DNA from: DASUAS01 sp963750045
GTDB lineage: Bacteria > Actinomycetota > Acidimicrobiia > IMCC26256 > DASPTH01
Assembly (NCBI GenBank): GCA_963750045.1
Contig: CAVVPD010000006.1
Span: forward strand, 186,001-250,000
Direction: 5' to 3'
Length of the DNA: 64,000 bases
Shown: one piece after another, positions 25,841 through 35,761 of the stretch
Layout: every line of letters begins with the position of its first letter
How positions within the stretch are numbered: position 1 is the stretch's first letter
Position numbers and translations under genes: made by a program
The notes under the pieces: generated by a model
What the model saw: the letters and a program-made list of their open reading frames with translations, nothing else
Databases searched by the model: none
Told to the model about the DNA's origin: nothing

Positions 25841-27164
25841 CTACCGGAAGGCGCGGAGGCGATCCAGGGGGACCGGCGGGCGGGGCCGGCCGACGTAGGC
25901 CGGGTCGGGCACGCCCACCACGACCATCGCGTGCGGGAGCCACCGGGGATCGAGGGCGAGCGCGTCGCGCGCCGCCTCCGCGCAGAAGATCGGTGCGGCC
26001 ACCCAGCACGACGCGTACCCGGCCGCGGTGGCGGCGATCATGAGGTTCTCGACCGCGGCACCGAGCGACAACAGCGCCATGCCCCATTCGGCCCGGCGAC
26101 GCCCCTCGTCGGGGTAGCGGTCCAGGCCGTCCCAGGTGAGGCATCCGAGCACCACGGCCGGTGCACCGGTGACCTTGGCGTGTGACGCCGCGACGAGCTC
26201 GTCGATGCGCGTCGGTGGCACGCTGTCGCCTTCGAGGTCGATCCGCCACTGCGCGCCCATACCCGCGGCCAGGCGCTCTTTGGCGTCCGGTCCGTCGACG
26301 ATCACCCAACGCCAGGGTCGGGAATGGTGGGGTGCGGGGGCCGTGCAGGCCGCCTCGACGAGGCCGTCGAGCGCTTCCCGGGGCACAGGGTCGGGGAGGA
26401 ACGCCCGGATCGAACGACGGGCGTCGATGAACTCGGGGACGCGCGACACCATCAGCGGAAGAGGTCGTCGGCGGGCGCGCGGACGAGGTCGCGCTGCGGT
26501 GCCCTCGCGCAGCCACGCGGGATCGAGCCCCCGCACGATGGCGGCGGGCACCGCGGACGACTTGCCCATCACCAGCTCGGCTGCCGCTGCCACCTCGTCG
26601 GCGACCGCGACCTCGGTGACCTGCAGCTCGCGGCCGAGCGCGTCTTCGGTGCCGCGCAGGTCGACGACGGCCGCGAGCCCGCTCACGCCGATGGCCACGT
26701 CGGTGAGGCCGTTGCGCCACGGCCGTCCGAACGTGTCGGAGATCACCACGGCGACGTCGACGCCGCGCGTCGCGCGGGAGTGCGTCGCGGATGCGACGGG
26801 CCGAGAAGTCGGAGTCGACGGGCAGCAGGGCCGCCCACCCGTGGTCGACGTTGGAGAGGTCGATGCCGGCGTTGGCGCACACGAAGCCGTGACGGGTCTC
26901 GCTGATCACGAGGTCGCCTCGCCGGCGGAGGATCCGCACCGACTCCGAGTCGACCAGGAATCGCCTCGCGGCGCGGTCGTCGGGATCGATCTCCACCAGC
27001 CGGCGTTCCGCCTTCGACACGACCTTCTGGGTGACGACGATGCAGTCACCGTCGAGGAGAGGGGTGAGCTGGGCCGCCGCGGCGTCGGCGATGAGCGGGG
27101 CGAGCGCGTCGTCGGGTCGGACCTCGGGGATGCCGTGGACGGGGATCAGGGTGAGGGGCTGCAC
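25841..27164 (-). CDS. fbiB: Coenzyme F420 biosynthesis FbiB (gamma-glutamyl ligase + nitroreductase fold), frame broken near 26770
   Basis: Adds glutamates to F420-0 and completes the deazaflavin tail. The N-terminal CofE-type domain starts TLIPVHGIPEVRPDD and has DGDCIVVTQKVVSKAE, the family's metal/nucleotide segment, and CANAGIDLSNVDHGWAALLP. After a frame change in a GC run at about 26765-26775 it continues VVISDTFGRPWRNGLTDVAIG. The C-terminal FMN nitroreductase-like domain starts PEFIDARRSIRAFLPDPVP near residue 250 and contains HHSRPWRWVIVD and ATAAGYASCWVAAPIF. The two-domain form is the actinobacterial FbiB. It follows fbiA by 14 bp. Confidence 0.88.
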
Positions 27165-27178
27165 GCGCGGGGACGGTC

Positions 27179-28113
27179 TCAGGCGACCGCGGCGAGCGTG
27201 TCGCGCGCGAGGGCGGCCGCGACGCGGGCATCGGTCATCAGCGTGTCGGCCACGACCGCGTGCACGCCGAGCGCTTCGATCTCGCCGGCGCGCGGGCGTC
27301 GCCGGCATCGATGACGAGCGTGCTGCAGAACGAGCGGTACTCGCGCGCGACGCCGAAGCAGGAGACCTCGATCCCGAGCGGTCCCATGAGCCGATCGGCG
27401 GGTCCCTTCACCGGCCGGCCGGCGATGATCGGGCTGACGCCGACCACGCGCTCGCGCCTGGCGGTCAACGCGTCGCGTACGCCGGGGACGGCCAGGATCG
27501 GGCCGATCGAGATCACCGGATTGCTCGGGCATACGAGGATCGTCTCGGCGTCGTGGAGCGCGTCGAGCACACCCGGCGCCGGCGTCGCCTGGCCCGCGCC
27601 CTCGAAGCGCACGCCGACCACGGGCGGCTCGCACCGCTCACGGACGAACCACTCCTGCATGGCCAGCTCGGCGGTCGCACCGTCGCTCTGCACCGTGATG
27701 CGGGTCGCGATCCGGTCGTCGCTCATCGGCAGCAGGCGGGGCGCGAGTCCCCATGCCGCGGTGATCCGGGCGGTCGTCTCGCTGAGGGTCCGACCCTCGG
27801 CCAGCTGCTGGGTGCGGTAGAGGTGGGTGGCGAGGTCGCGGTCGCCGAGGCGGAACCACGTGGCGGCGCCGTAGCGCTCGAGGGCGTCGATCGCGGCGAA
27901 CGTCTCGCCCGCCAGGCCCCATCCGGTGTCGGGGTTCTGCGCCCCCGCCAGGGTGTAGGTGACCGAGTCGAGGTCGGGGCACACGAGGAGTCCGTGGAAC
28001 CAGTCGTCGTCGCCGGTGTTGACGACCACGGTGACTTCCGCCGGGTCCACCACCTGGACCAGTCCGCGGAGGAAGCGTGCCGCCCCAACACCGCCCGCCA
28101 GCGCCGTGATCAT
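27179..28113 (-). CDS. fbiA: 2-phospho-L-lactate (phosphoenolpyruvate) transferase, frame broken near 27295
   Basis: Joins the lactyl/enolpyruvyl-diphospho group to the deazaflavin Fo to make F420-0 or dehydro-F420-0 (CofD/FbiA). It starts MITALAGGVGAARFLRGL, with NTGDDDWFHGLLVCPDLDSVTY near residue 33, GDRDLATHLYRT near 92, and VCPSNPVISIGPIL near 195. The C-terminus GEIEALGVHAVVADTLMTD continues after a one-base slip at about 27290-27297. Corrected length is about 311 residues. The ATG has TACGCT six bases upstream. It forms an operon with fbiB and is divergent from the large glycosyltransferase. Confidence 0.9.
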
Positions 28114-28119
28114 CCCCTG

Positions 28120-28125
28120 AGCGTA
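28120..28125 (-). promoter_or_regulatory. Putative -10 of fbiAB
   Basis: TACGCT on the minus strand, six bases before the fbiA ATG. Confidence 0.4.
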
Positions 28126-28190
28126 CCGGCCCCCGCGTCGGCGCCCTCCGCCCGAGACGTTCGTGCCCCGGTTCACAATCGCCCTCACGG

Positions 28191-28196
28191 TACGCT
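28191..28196 (+). promoter_or_regulatory. Putative -10 of the 28207 glycosyltransferase gene
   Basis: TACGCT ten bases before the ATG, the same hexamer as on the fbiA side of this 93-bp divergent gap. Confidence 0.4.
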
Positions 28197-28206
28197 GTCG
28201 GCCCTG

Positions 28207-31200
28207 ATGAGCGCGCTCGATCCGCCGACCGAACCGTCGGTCGATCAGCTGTCGGCCGAGCGGGATGACGAGCCGGTCGAGGCCCCGATCGACGAAGCGC
28301 CGGTCGACGAGGTGCTCGCGCTGTACCCGCCCGTCGTCGCGGTGGTGGTGACCCGCAACCCGGGGCCCTGGCTGGAGGCGACGCTCGCCAGCCTGGCTGC
28401 CCAGGACTATGCCGAGCTGACCGTGCTCGTCGTCGATTGCGGGTCCGACGAGGATCCGACGCCACGCGTGGCCGACGTGCTCCCGCGGGCCTTCGTGAGG
28501 CGCCTCGACGGGAGCGCAGGGTTCGCCGGCGCGGCCAACGAGGCGTTGCGCACGGTGGAGGGCGCCGTCTTCCTGCTCCTGTGCCACGACGACGTGGTGC
28601 TCGACCCACCGGTCGTCCGGGTCCTGGTGGAGGAGGCCTACCGGTCCAACGCCGGCATCCTCGGCCCGAAGATCGTCAGCGTCGAGAACCCCGAGATCCT
28701 GCTCGACGTCGGGCGCTCGATCGACCGCTTCGGCGCGCCCTACACGGGGATCGAGCCGGGCGAGGTCGACCAGGAACAGCACGACGGCGTACGCGACGTC
28801 TTCTACGTGACGAACGCGACCATGCTCGTGCGCACCGACCTGTTCGAGGAGCTCGACGGGTTCGACCCCGCCACGTTCCCCGGTGCCGAGGACCTCGACC
28901 TCTGCTGGCGTGCCCGGCTCGCGGGTGCACGCGTGCTGGTCGCGCCCGACGTGCGCGGTCGCACACCGGGAGGCGGCGGGTGATCGCGACCGTGCCGACC
29001 GCCCCGACGAGTTCGCGCTCGCCCGCTCACGCGTGCGGGTGCTCTTCACCTCGTACTCGTTGCCCCGCCTCCTGTGGCTCGTGCCGCTCGGGTTCGTGGT
29101 CGGGTCGATCGAGGCGATCGGCGACCTCATCGTCGGTCGCCCCCGCCGGGCCGGCGCGGCCATCGGCAGCTGGTTCTCCAACGTGGTGCACATCCGCCGG
29201 CTGCGGGCCTCGCGGCGACGCGCGGCAGCGGCTCCGGCGTGTGCAGGACTCGGAGCTGCGGCAGTTGCAGGTCTCGAGCACGGCGCGGCTCGGCGCGTTC
29301 CTCTCCCATCACCTCCACACCGACACGCGATTGCGCAACCTCGGCGACGCGTCGCGGAGCGCGGTCGACTCGGTCTCCGACGGCGTCCGCACGCCCGCGT
29401 CCCTCGCCTTCCTCGGGTTCCTCGCCCTCGTCGCCGTCGGCTCGCGCGGCTTCATCACCCGGGGTGTGCCCGACGTCGGCACCTTCGCCCACTGGCCCGG
29501 CGTCGGTGACCTCTTCGACACGTTCGGGTCGGCCTGGCGCTACACGGGGCTCGGCTCCGCGGCGCCGGCGCCGGCGGCCCTCGCGCTCATGGGCGGGCTG
29601 GGTACCGTGCTCCTGGGCGCCGTCGGACTGGCCCGCACCTTGGTGGTGGTCCTCGCGCTCCCGGTCGGGGCGTTCGGCGCCTACCGGCTGGGGCGCCACG
29701 TCATCGACCTCCGGGGCCCCGCGCTCGCCGCCGGTCTCGCCTACGGCATCAACCCCGTGGCCCGCAACGCGCTCGCCGAGGGTCGCCTCGGTCCGCTCGT
29801 GCTGTACGCGCTCCTGCCGTTCCTGCTCGTGCGGGTGATCCGCCTGGGCGAACGCAGCGATCTCCGGAAGGGACGCGTGCTGCGCCTCGCGCTCCTCGCC
29901 GCGCTCCTCGCCGCGTGGTATCCGGTCGGCTTGGGGCTGTTCGTCGTCGCGGCGGGGGCGCTGGTGCTCGCGGCGCCGATCGCAGGCGCGGCGCGGATGG
30001 CGCTGCGCGGGTTCGGGATCGCGGTCGTCGCCTCCGCGATCTCGGTCGTGATGCTCTTCCCGTGGCCGTTGGCCTACGTACACACCGGTCTCGACAAGGC
30101 CGCGCTCGGGTTCTCGTTCCGTCCCCACCTCGACCTCTCGCAGATCATGCGTTTCGACAGCGGCCCCTCGGGGGCCGGATGGGCCATGTGGGGCCTGGTC
30201 ATCGCCGCGGCGGTGCCGCTGTTCGTCGCGACGGGGGATCGGTTGGCCTGGACGGCGCGGGGCTGGATGCTGGCGCTCGTCGGTTGGGCCGTCGTCTGGG
30301 TGCCGGCGCGGTTCTTCCCCCACACGTCGGTCCTCGCCCCGGAAGCGGGCCTCACTCTTGCTGCCCTCGGCCTCGCCCTGACGCTGGGCGTCGCGGTGTC
30401 GGTGTTCGTCGACGGCATCCACTCGTTCAAGTTCGGGTGGCGCCAACCGGCGGTCATCCTCGGCGCGGTGGCCATCCTCCTGCCCGCGCTGTCGTTCGTC
30501 GGCGACACCGTCGACGGCCGCTGGCACGCCCCCGAGACCGACTGGACCAGCAGCCTGGCGTTCACCCAGTCGGTCTCCGCGCGCGGCGAGTTCCGGATGC
30601 TGTGGGTCGGCAACCCGACGGTCCTGCCGCTCGATCCCGTCGTCCTGCCTGACGGCACCGGCTACACCCTGACCCGGAACGGGCCCGGTGACGTCACCGA
30701 GCAGTGGCGCGCACCGGAGCGCTCGGCCGACCAGGTCGTCGACCGCGCCGTCACGCTCGCCACCACGGGGCGCACCAACCGACTCGGCCGGATGCTCGCG
30801 CCGATGGGCGTCCGGTATGTCGTGGTGCCCGCGAGCCAGGGCCGCGGTGGCGGCGCGGAGGCGCCGGCACCCGTCGCGGTCCGCGCCGCGATGAGCGCGC
30901 AGCTGGACCTGGCGCGCCTGCGGTCGAGCGCGGGTCTCGTGCTCTACGAGAACCTCGCGTACGCGCCGCTCCGCGCCGCGGTCCCCGGTGACGTGCCGGT
31001 CGACTCGCCGCGTCCCAACCGGGCGGCATTGGTGACCGACCTCTCCGACGCGGTACCGCTCGAGTCTGCGCCGGTGCCGGCAGGCACGGTGTTGTGGGGC
31101 GAAGCGTACGATTCGGAGTGGGCCGCGACTCGCGGCGGCACGTCGTTGCGTCACGAGCGTGCGTTCGGTTGGAGCAACGGCTTCGCCCTCGGGCAGCGGG

Positions 31201-31424
31201 GTGCGGTTTCGATCGCCTACGGCGCGCAGTGGCAGCGCTGGGCGATGTTGGCGGGGTCGCTGCTGATCTGGCTCGTCGTCGCGTGGCGCTGGCGGCGCAC
31301 GCGTGCGCGGCGCGACTCCGGCACGCGCGCGACCTCCGCCCGCCGCCGGCGCGAACGTCGGGAGCGTTACGACCCGCTTGCCGAGGTGCTCGACGAGGAC
31401 GCCTTCTGGTGGGAACGCGTATGA
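28207..31424 (+). CDS. Giant family 2 glycosyltransferase with multi-pass membrane domain, two frame breaks
   Basis: Corrected length is about 1,070 residues. An acidic N-terminus precedes a cytosolic GT-A domain: VVAVVVTRNPGPWLEATLASL, LVVDCGSDED, FAGAANEALR, LLCHDDVVLDP and PGAEDLDLCWRARLAG. Homology then runs in a second frame (about 28965-29225; LFTSYSLPRLLWLVPLGFVVG) and returns to the frame that carries ten or so membrane helices, a periplasmic region (GNPTVLPLDPVVL, MGVRYVVVP) and a last helix near 1030 with a basic tail. The layout matches large actinobacterial GT2-membrane proteins found next to fbiA and DUF5719 genes. The substrate is unknown; envelope glycan export or polymerisation is inferred. 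Confidence 0.8.
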
Positions 31425-31443
31425 GTGCCGGGAGCGGACGTGC

Positions 31444-32967
31444 ATGAGTGACGTCGATCCCGCGCTCGCACCCGAAACGCCGGCGCCGTCACCGTCGCCG
31501 TCGCGTCGCACCCGGAAGGTGCGGCGCGGGCCGGTCCTCGTGGTCATGCTGGCGGCGGTGGTCGCGGCGGTCGTGGTGCAGCAGGGCGCGCCCTCCACCT
31601 CCACGTCGGACGCGACCCCGGCGGCGGTCGTCGGCGTGAGCGTGCCGCACTCCGACGCGGCGTCGACCGCGTGGTACTGCGCCGAGGGCACGTCGACGCG
31701 CGGCGGTCGGGCCGGCGAGACCGTCATCGTCGCCAGCCTGTCCCACACGCGCGTCGACGTGACGGTCACCGTGATGCCCGGTGGTGACGCGGCCCCCGTC
31801 TCGCGCCGGCTCCGGCTCGCGCCGGACGAGGAGACACGCGTCCGCGTCGCCGACATCCTCGCCACCCCGGAACCGGGCGTGGTCGTCGAGGTCTTCGGCG
31901 GACGCGCGGTCGTGTCGCATCAGCTCGTGCACGGCGACGACTTCGCGGTCGAGCCGTGCACCCGCGCCGCGGGCTCCGACTGGTACTTCGCCGCCGGCAC
32001 GACGGTCGAGGGTTCCGAGCACTACCTCGCGCTCTTCAACCCCTTCGGCGACGACGCCATCGTCGACGTCGAGTTCGTCACCGACACCGGCGTGCAGCAG
32101 CCCGACGGGCTCCAGGCGTTCGTGATCCCACGACACTCACGGGTGACCGTGGCCGTCCAGGACTTCGTGCCCCGTCAGGAGCGCATCGCCACCCACGTGC
32201 ACGCCCGCGTCGGGCGGGTGGTGGTGGAGCGCACGCAGATCTTCGACGGCACCGTGCCCGCGGCCGGGCCGACCCGCCAGGGGATCGCGGTGTCGCTCGG
32301 CGCCCGGGCCCCGGCGACGGCGTGGCGCATCCCCGCGGGCACCACGGAGAACGGCGGCACCGCATCGCTCTCCCTCGCCAACTTCGGTGCGACCGATGCG
32401 AGCGTCGAGGTCCACGTCGTGCTGGTCGGTGACCAGGACCTGGCTCCGCAGACCGTCTCGGTCCCCTCGGGCGGAGTCACCCCCGTCGACGTCACCGCCC
32501 GTGTCCCGCTCGGGACCGCCTTCGCCGTCACCGCGACCGTGCGCGCCCTCGACGGCCACCGCGCGCCGGTCGTCGCAGAGCAGCTGGAGTCGTGGTCCCC
32601 GGCATCGCCGACGACGGGGGTGGCGAGCACGCTCGGCTCCACCGTCACCGCCCGGCGCTGGGTGATCCCCGGTCCCGACGTCGACGCCGTGGCGACGGTC
32701 ACCGTCCTCGACGCCGCCGGCCGACCGGTGACCGCGGAGATCCTGCCGGCCGCGTTCGTCGACCGGTCGTCGGGTGCGACGAGCGAGCCCGAACTGGCGA
32801 TCCCGCCCGGACGGGCCAAGGTGTTCCAGCGGGTGCAGGTCCGCCGCGAGTCGAGCGGCGCACTGGTGGTCACGGCCAACCGTCCGGTCGTCGTCGGCCT
32901 CACCGTGCTCGGCAATGCCGGTGCGTCGCTCAGCGCGTCCGTCCCCGACCTCGCGTACGGGGGCTGA
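31444..32967 (+). CDS. DUF5719-like membrane-anchored extracellular protein
   Basis: A 507-residue protein with a proline-rich cytosolic tail, a single helix near residues 30-46 (PVLVVMLAAVVAAVVV) and a large beta-rich external part. Repeated modules begin with WYCAEGTST, WYFAAGTTVEG and WRIPAGTTEN, each followed by LALFNPF/LSLANFG-like strands, so it looks like three or more beta-sandwich repeats. This is the pattern of the DUF5719 family, which sits after a large GT2 gene in many actinobacteria. The role is unknown; its position after the giant glycosyltransferase (20 bp) suggests it supports the same envelope process. Confidence 0.75.
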   Translation: MSDVDPALAPETPAPSPSPSRRTRKVRRGPVLVVMLAAVVAAVVVQQGAPSTSTSDATPAAVVGVSVPHSDAASTAWYCAEGTSTRGGRAGETVIVASLSHTRVDVTVTVMPGGDAAPVSRRLRLAPDEETRVRVADILATPEPGVVVEVFGGRAVVSHQLVHGDDFAVEPCTRAAGSDWYFAAGTTVEGSEHYLALFNPFGDDAIVDVEFVTDTGVQQPDGLQAFVIPRHSRVTVAVQDFVPRQERIATHVHARVGRVVVERTQIFDGTVPAAGPTRQGIAVSLGARAPATAWRIPAGTTENGGTASLSLANFGATDASVEVHVVLVGDQDLAPQTVSVPSGGVTPVDVTARVPLGTAFAVTATVRALDGHRAPVVAEQLESWSPASPTTGVASTLGSTVTARRWVIPGPDVDAVATVTVLDAAGRPVTAEILPAAFVDRSSGATSEPELAIPPGRAKVFQRVQVRRESSGALVVTANRPVVVGLTVLGNAGASLSASVPDLAYGG

Positions 32968-32970
32968 GCC

Positions 32971-33422
32971 GTGGTCTCCCGCCTCGTCATCGCCGCGGTG
33001 ATCCTGGTTGCCGTCGGCGCGCTCGCGTGGTGGATGCAGCGTCGCCCTCCCGAAGCGCCACCGCGCGACGTGTACCCGGTCCCGAAGCAACTCGACCGCG
33101 ACGACTTCCCCGCGCCGACGTCCCCTGGCTGGTGGCGCTGTTCTCGTCGGTCGCGTGCGACTCGTGCCGCGGCCTCGGCGCGAAGCTGGTGCCGCTCGAA
33201 TCGTCCGACGTCGCCGTGTGCGAGATCGAGGCCGAGGACCGGGGCGACCTGCACCGGCGCTACGAGCTCGCGGCGATCCCCACGACCGTCGTGGCCGACG
33301 CCGAGGGCGTGGTGCGACGCGCCTTCGTCGGCGCGTTCACCGCCACCGACCTCTGGGCCGCGGTCGCCGAGCTGCGCGACCCGGGCAGCACCCCCGAACC
33401 CGACCTCGGCGACGTCCCGTAG
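32971..33422 (+). CDS. Membrane-anchored thioredoxin-like protein, frame broken near 33118
   Basis: GTG start three bases after the DUF5719 gene. One helix (RLVIAAVILVAVGALAWWM, residues 3-21) is followed by a thioredoxin fold in another frame after about 33118: PWLVALFSSVACDSCRGLGAKL holds the CxxC pair (C-D-S-C), RRYELAAIPTTVVADAEGVV holds the cis-Pro (IPT). The corrected protein is about 150 residues. It is probably an extracytoplasmic thiol oxidoreductase or a scaffold for the upstream protein. The extra or missing base lies in GACGTCCCCTGG. Confidence 0.7.
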
Positions 33423-33462
33423 ACCCGACCCGGGCCCTTCGACCGGTGTCCCCGGTGTGCGA

Positions 33463-33485
33463 CCCGGCCGGTGACGGCGGCCGGG
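33463..33485. terminator. Stem-loop after ftsH, between convergent genes
   Basis: Perfect 8-bp stem CCCGGCCG/CGGCCGGG with a 7-base loop, touching the ftsH stop codon on the minus strand and lying 40 bp after the thioredoxin-like gene. It may end both transcripts. Confidence 0.5.
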
Positions 33486-35612
33486 CTATTCGACGAAGTC
33501 GGAGAGGGAGTCGCCGTCACCGGATGCCTCGATGGTCTCCTCGGTGCCGTCGGCCCGCAGCGCCCGGCGTGGGCCACCGCTCTTGTGGCCCATGGCCTCG
33601 TCGACCAGGCGGGACACTTCCTCGCCGTCGACGGTCTCGCGCTCGAGCAGCGCCTCGGCCACCGCGACCAGGCCCGCCCGGTGCTCGCCGAGCGTCTTGC
33701 GGGTGCGGGTCTCCTCGTCGCGCAGGATCCGCTCGACCTCTTCGTCGATCACTCGTGCGGTCTCGTCGGAATAGTCGCGCGTGTGCACGAGATCCTCGCC
33801 CAGGAAGACGGCGCCCTCGGAGCCCCAGGCCATCGGCCCGATGCGGTCGCTCATGCCCCACTCCCGCACCATGCGGCGGGCGATCTCGGTGGCACGCACG
33901 AGGTCGTTCTGCGCGCCGGTGGACTTGGTGCCGAACATGATGTCCTCGGCGACCCGGCCACCCATGAACACGCCGAGCGAGTCGCGCAGGTAGTCCTTGT
34001 CGTGCGAGTAACGCTCCTCGACCGGCATCTGCTGGGTCATGCCCAGCGCCATGCCGGTGGGGAGGATGGTGACCTTGTGCACGGGGTCGGCGTGTTCGAA
34101 CACGTAGGCCGCCACTGCGTGGCCGGCCTCGTGGTACGCGGTGTGCTCCTTCTCCAGGTCGTTCATCACGATCGAGGGCCGGCGTAGGCCCATCAGCACG
34201 CGGTCGCGTGCGTCGTCGAAGTCGTTGCCGTGGATCTCGTTGTCGCCGCGCCGCACCGCGAACAACGCCGCCTCGTTCACCAAGTTGGCGAGGTCGGCCC
34301 CGGCCATGCCCGGAGTACCGCGCGCCACGATGTTCACGTCGACGTCGGGCGCGACCTTCTTGTCCTTGAAGTGCACCTGCAGGATGTCGCGGCGTTCGTC
34401 CTGGGTGGGGAGCGGCACCATGATCTGGCGGTCGAAGCGACCGGGACGCAGGAGCGCGGGATCGAGGACGTCGGGCCGGTTGGTCGCGGCCATCATGACG
34501 ATGCCCTCGGTGGCCTCGAAGCCGTCCATCTCGGCCAGCATCTGGTTGAGCGTCTGCTCGCGCTCGTCGTGCCCACCGCCGAGGCCGGCGCCGCGCTTGC
34601 GGCCGATGGAGTCGATCTCGTCGACGAAGATGATGGCCGGCGCCTGCTTGCGGGCGGTCTGGAACAGGTCGCGCACGCGCGCCGCGCCGACCCCGACGAA
34701 CATCTCCATGAAGTCGGATCCGGTCACCGACACGAAGGGCACCCCCGCCTCGCCGGCGACGGCCCGGGCGATGAGGGTCTTGCCCGTCCCCGGGGGCCCG
34801 ACGAGCAGCACACCCTTCGGGATGCGGGCGCCGATCTCCTTGAACTTGCCGGGGTTCTTCAGGAAGTCGACGACCTCGGCGATCTCCTGCTTCACCGGTC
34901 CGTACCCGGCGACGTCGTTGAACGTCGTCTTGGGCTTCTCGGTGTTGTAGACCTTCGCCCGGCTGCGGCCGATGTTCATGACCGCGCCCATCTGCCCCTG
35001 CGCGCGCCGGCTCATCCAGACGAACAGGCCGATGATGAGCACGAGTGGCAGCACCCACAGCAGGATGTCTCCCAGGATGTTGCTGCCCTGGTCGACGTAG
35101 TTGAAGTCGATCCCCTTCTTCTTGATCGTCGCCAGCAGCGAGTCGGGCAGGTTGTCCTTGGGGCCCGAGCTCGAGAATTCCTTGTTGCCCTGGACGGGCG
35201 TCTCGAAGGTGCCGCTGATGGACCCGGTCGACTTGTTGAAGTCGATGCTCTTGACGTTGCCGTCGTCGACGGCCGACACGAACTGCGAGTACGTGAGGTC
35301 GGTCTTCGAGGAGCCGCCGCCGGCGAGGCTGCTCACGACGAACGCCGCCGCGATCAACGCCAGCACGATCCACGGGACCCACCGCAACGACGGGGATCCG
35401 CCTCCGCCGCCACCGGTCGGCGGGGTCGGGCGGCGTTCGCCGGGCGGACCCTGATCGGAGGACCCGTCGCGTGGGGCCCCCTCCGGGGGGCGGTTACCGG
35501 GGCGCCACGCGGGTGGCGGGGTCGGAGGACGGCCGCTGGGCGCGCCGAACGACTCCGGCTCTCCGGCGTCGGGTTCGACGCCGGGCTCGAGATCGGTCTG
35601 GCGGCGGCTCAT
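33486..35612 (-). CDS. ftsH: ATP-dependent zinc metalloprotease FtsH
   Basis: Membrane AAA+ protease that degrades misassembled and short-lived membrane or cytosolic proteins. The 708 residues comprise a Pro/Gly-rich cytosolic tail of about 75 residues, two membrane helices (PWIVLALIAAAFVVSSLA and ILLWVLPLVLIIGLFVWM) flanking a periplasmic loop, an AAA domain with Walker A VGPPGTGKT near 265, Walker B IIFVDEID, the pore loop FVGVG and SRH arginines, and the zinc motif HEAGH near 487. ATG 35612 has GAGGAG 11 bases upstream. The long disordered N-tail is unusual compared with enterobacterial FtsH. Confidence 0.95.
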   Translation of the reverse strand: MSRRQTDLEPGVEPDAGEPESFGAPSGRPPTPPPAWRPGNRPPEGAPRDGSSDQGPPGERRPTPPTGGGGGGSPSLRWVPWIVLALIAAAFVVSSLAGGGSSKTDLTYSQFVSAVDDGNVKSIDFNKSTGSISGTFETPVQGNKEFSSSGPKDNLPDSLLATIKKKGIDFNYVDQGSNILGDILLWVLPLVLIIGLFVWMSRRAQGQMGAVMNIGRSRAKVYNTEKPKTTFNDVAGYGPVKQEIAEVVDFLKNPGKFKEIGARIPKGVLLVGPPGTGKTLIARAVAGEAGVPFVSVTGSDFMEMFVGVGAARVRDLFQTARKQAPAIIFVDEIDSIGRKRGAGLGGGHDEREQTLNQMLAEMDGFEATEGIVMMAATNRPDVLDPALLRPGRFDRQIMVPLPTQDERRDILQVHFKDKKVAPDVDVNIVARGTPGMAGADLANLVNEAALFAVRRGDNEIHGNDFDDARDRVLMGLRRPSIVMNDLEKEHTAYHEAGHAVAAYVFEHADPVHKVTILPTGMALGMTQQMPVEERYSHDKDYLRDSLGVFMGGRVAEDIMFGTKSTGAQNDLVRATEIARRMVREWGMSDRIGPMAWGSEGAVFLGEDLVHTRDYSDETARVIDEEVERILRDEETRTRKTLGEHRAGLVAVAEALLERETVDGEEVSRLVDEAMGHKSGGPRRALRADGTEETIEASGDGDSLSDFVE

Positions 35613-35646
35613 GCTTGGGCCGGCTCCTCGTCCGTGAATGGGTCCC

Positions 35647-35652
35647 ATGCTA
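35647..35652 (-). promoter_or_regulatory. Putative -10 of ftsH
   Basis: TAGCAT on the minus strand, about 35 bases before the ATG; the leader would contain the GAGGAG ribosome site at 35624-35629. This is one of the few leadered units here. Confidence 0.4.
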
Positions 35653-35749
35653 CGGCCCCGCCCGAGTCGGCACGGTGCGGGACCGTCACCGAGCACAACG
35701 CGTCCGTGCGATCGGTGATTCCTGATGCCGGGTGCCTGGTCGTGGCAGG

Positions 35750-35755
35750 TATCGT
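35750..35755 (+). promoter_or_regulatory. Putative -10 of the CPBP protease gene
   Basis: TATCGT six bases before GTG 35762. Confidence 0.4.
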
Positions 35756-35761
35756 GCCGCC

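Noticed and set aside
29127..31865. Minus-strand frame of 912 codons opposite the giant glycosyltransferase
   Set aside because: Arg/Glu/Pro-rich shadow of the sense membrane domain with no recognisable motif and no start or promoter context.
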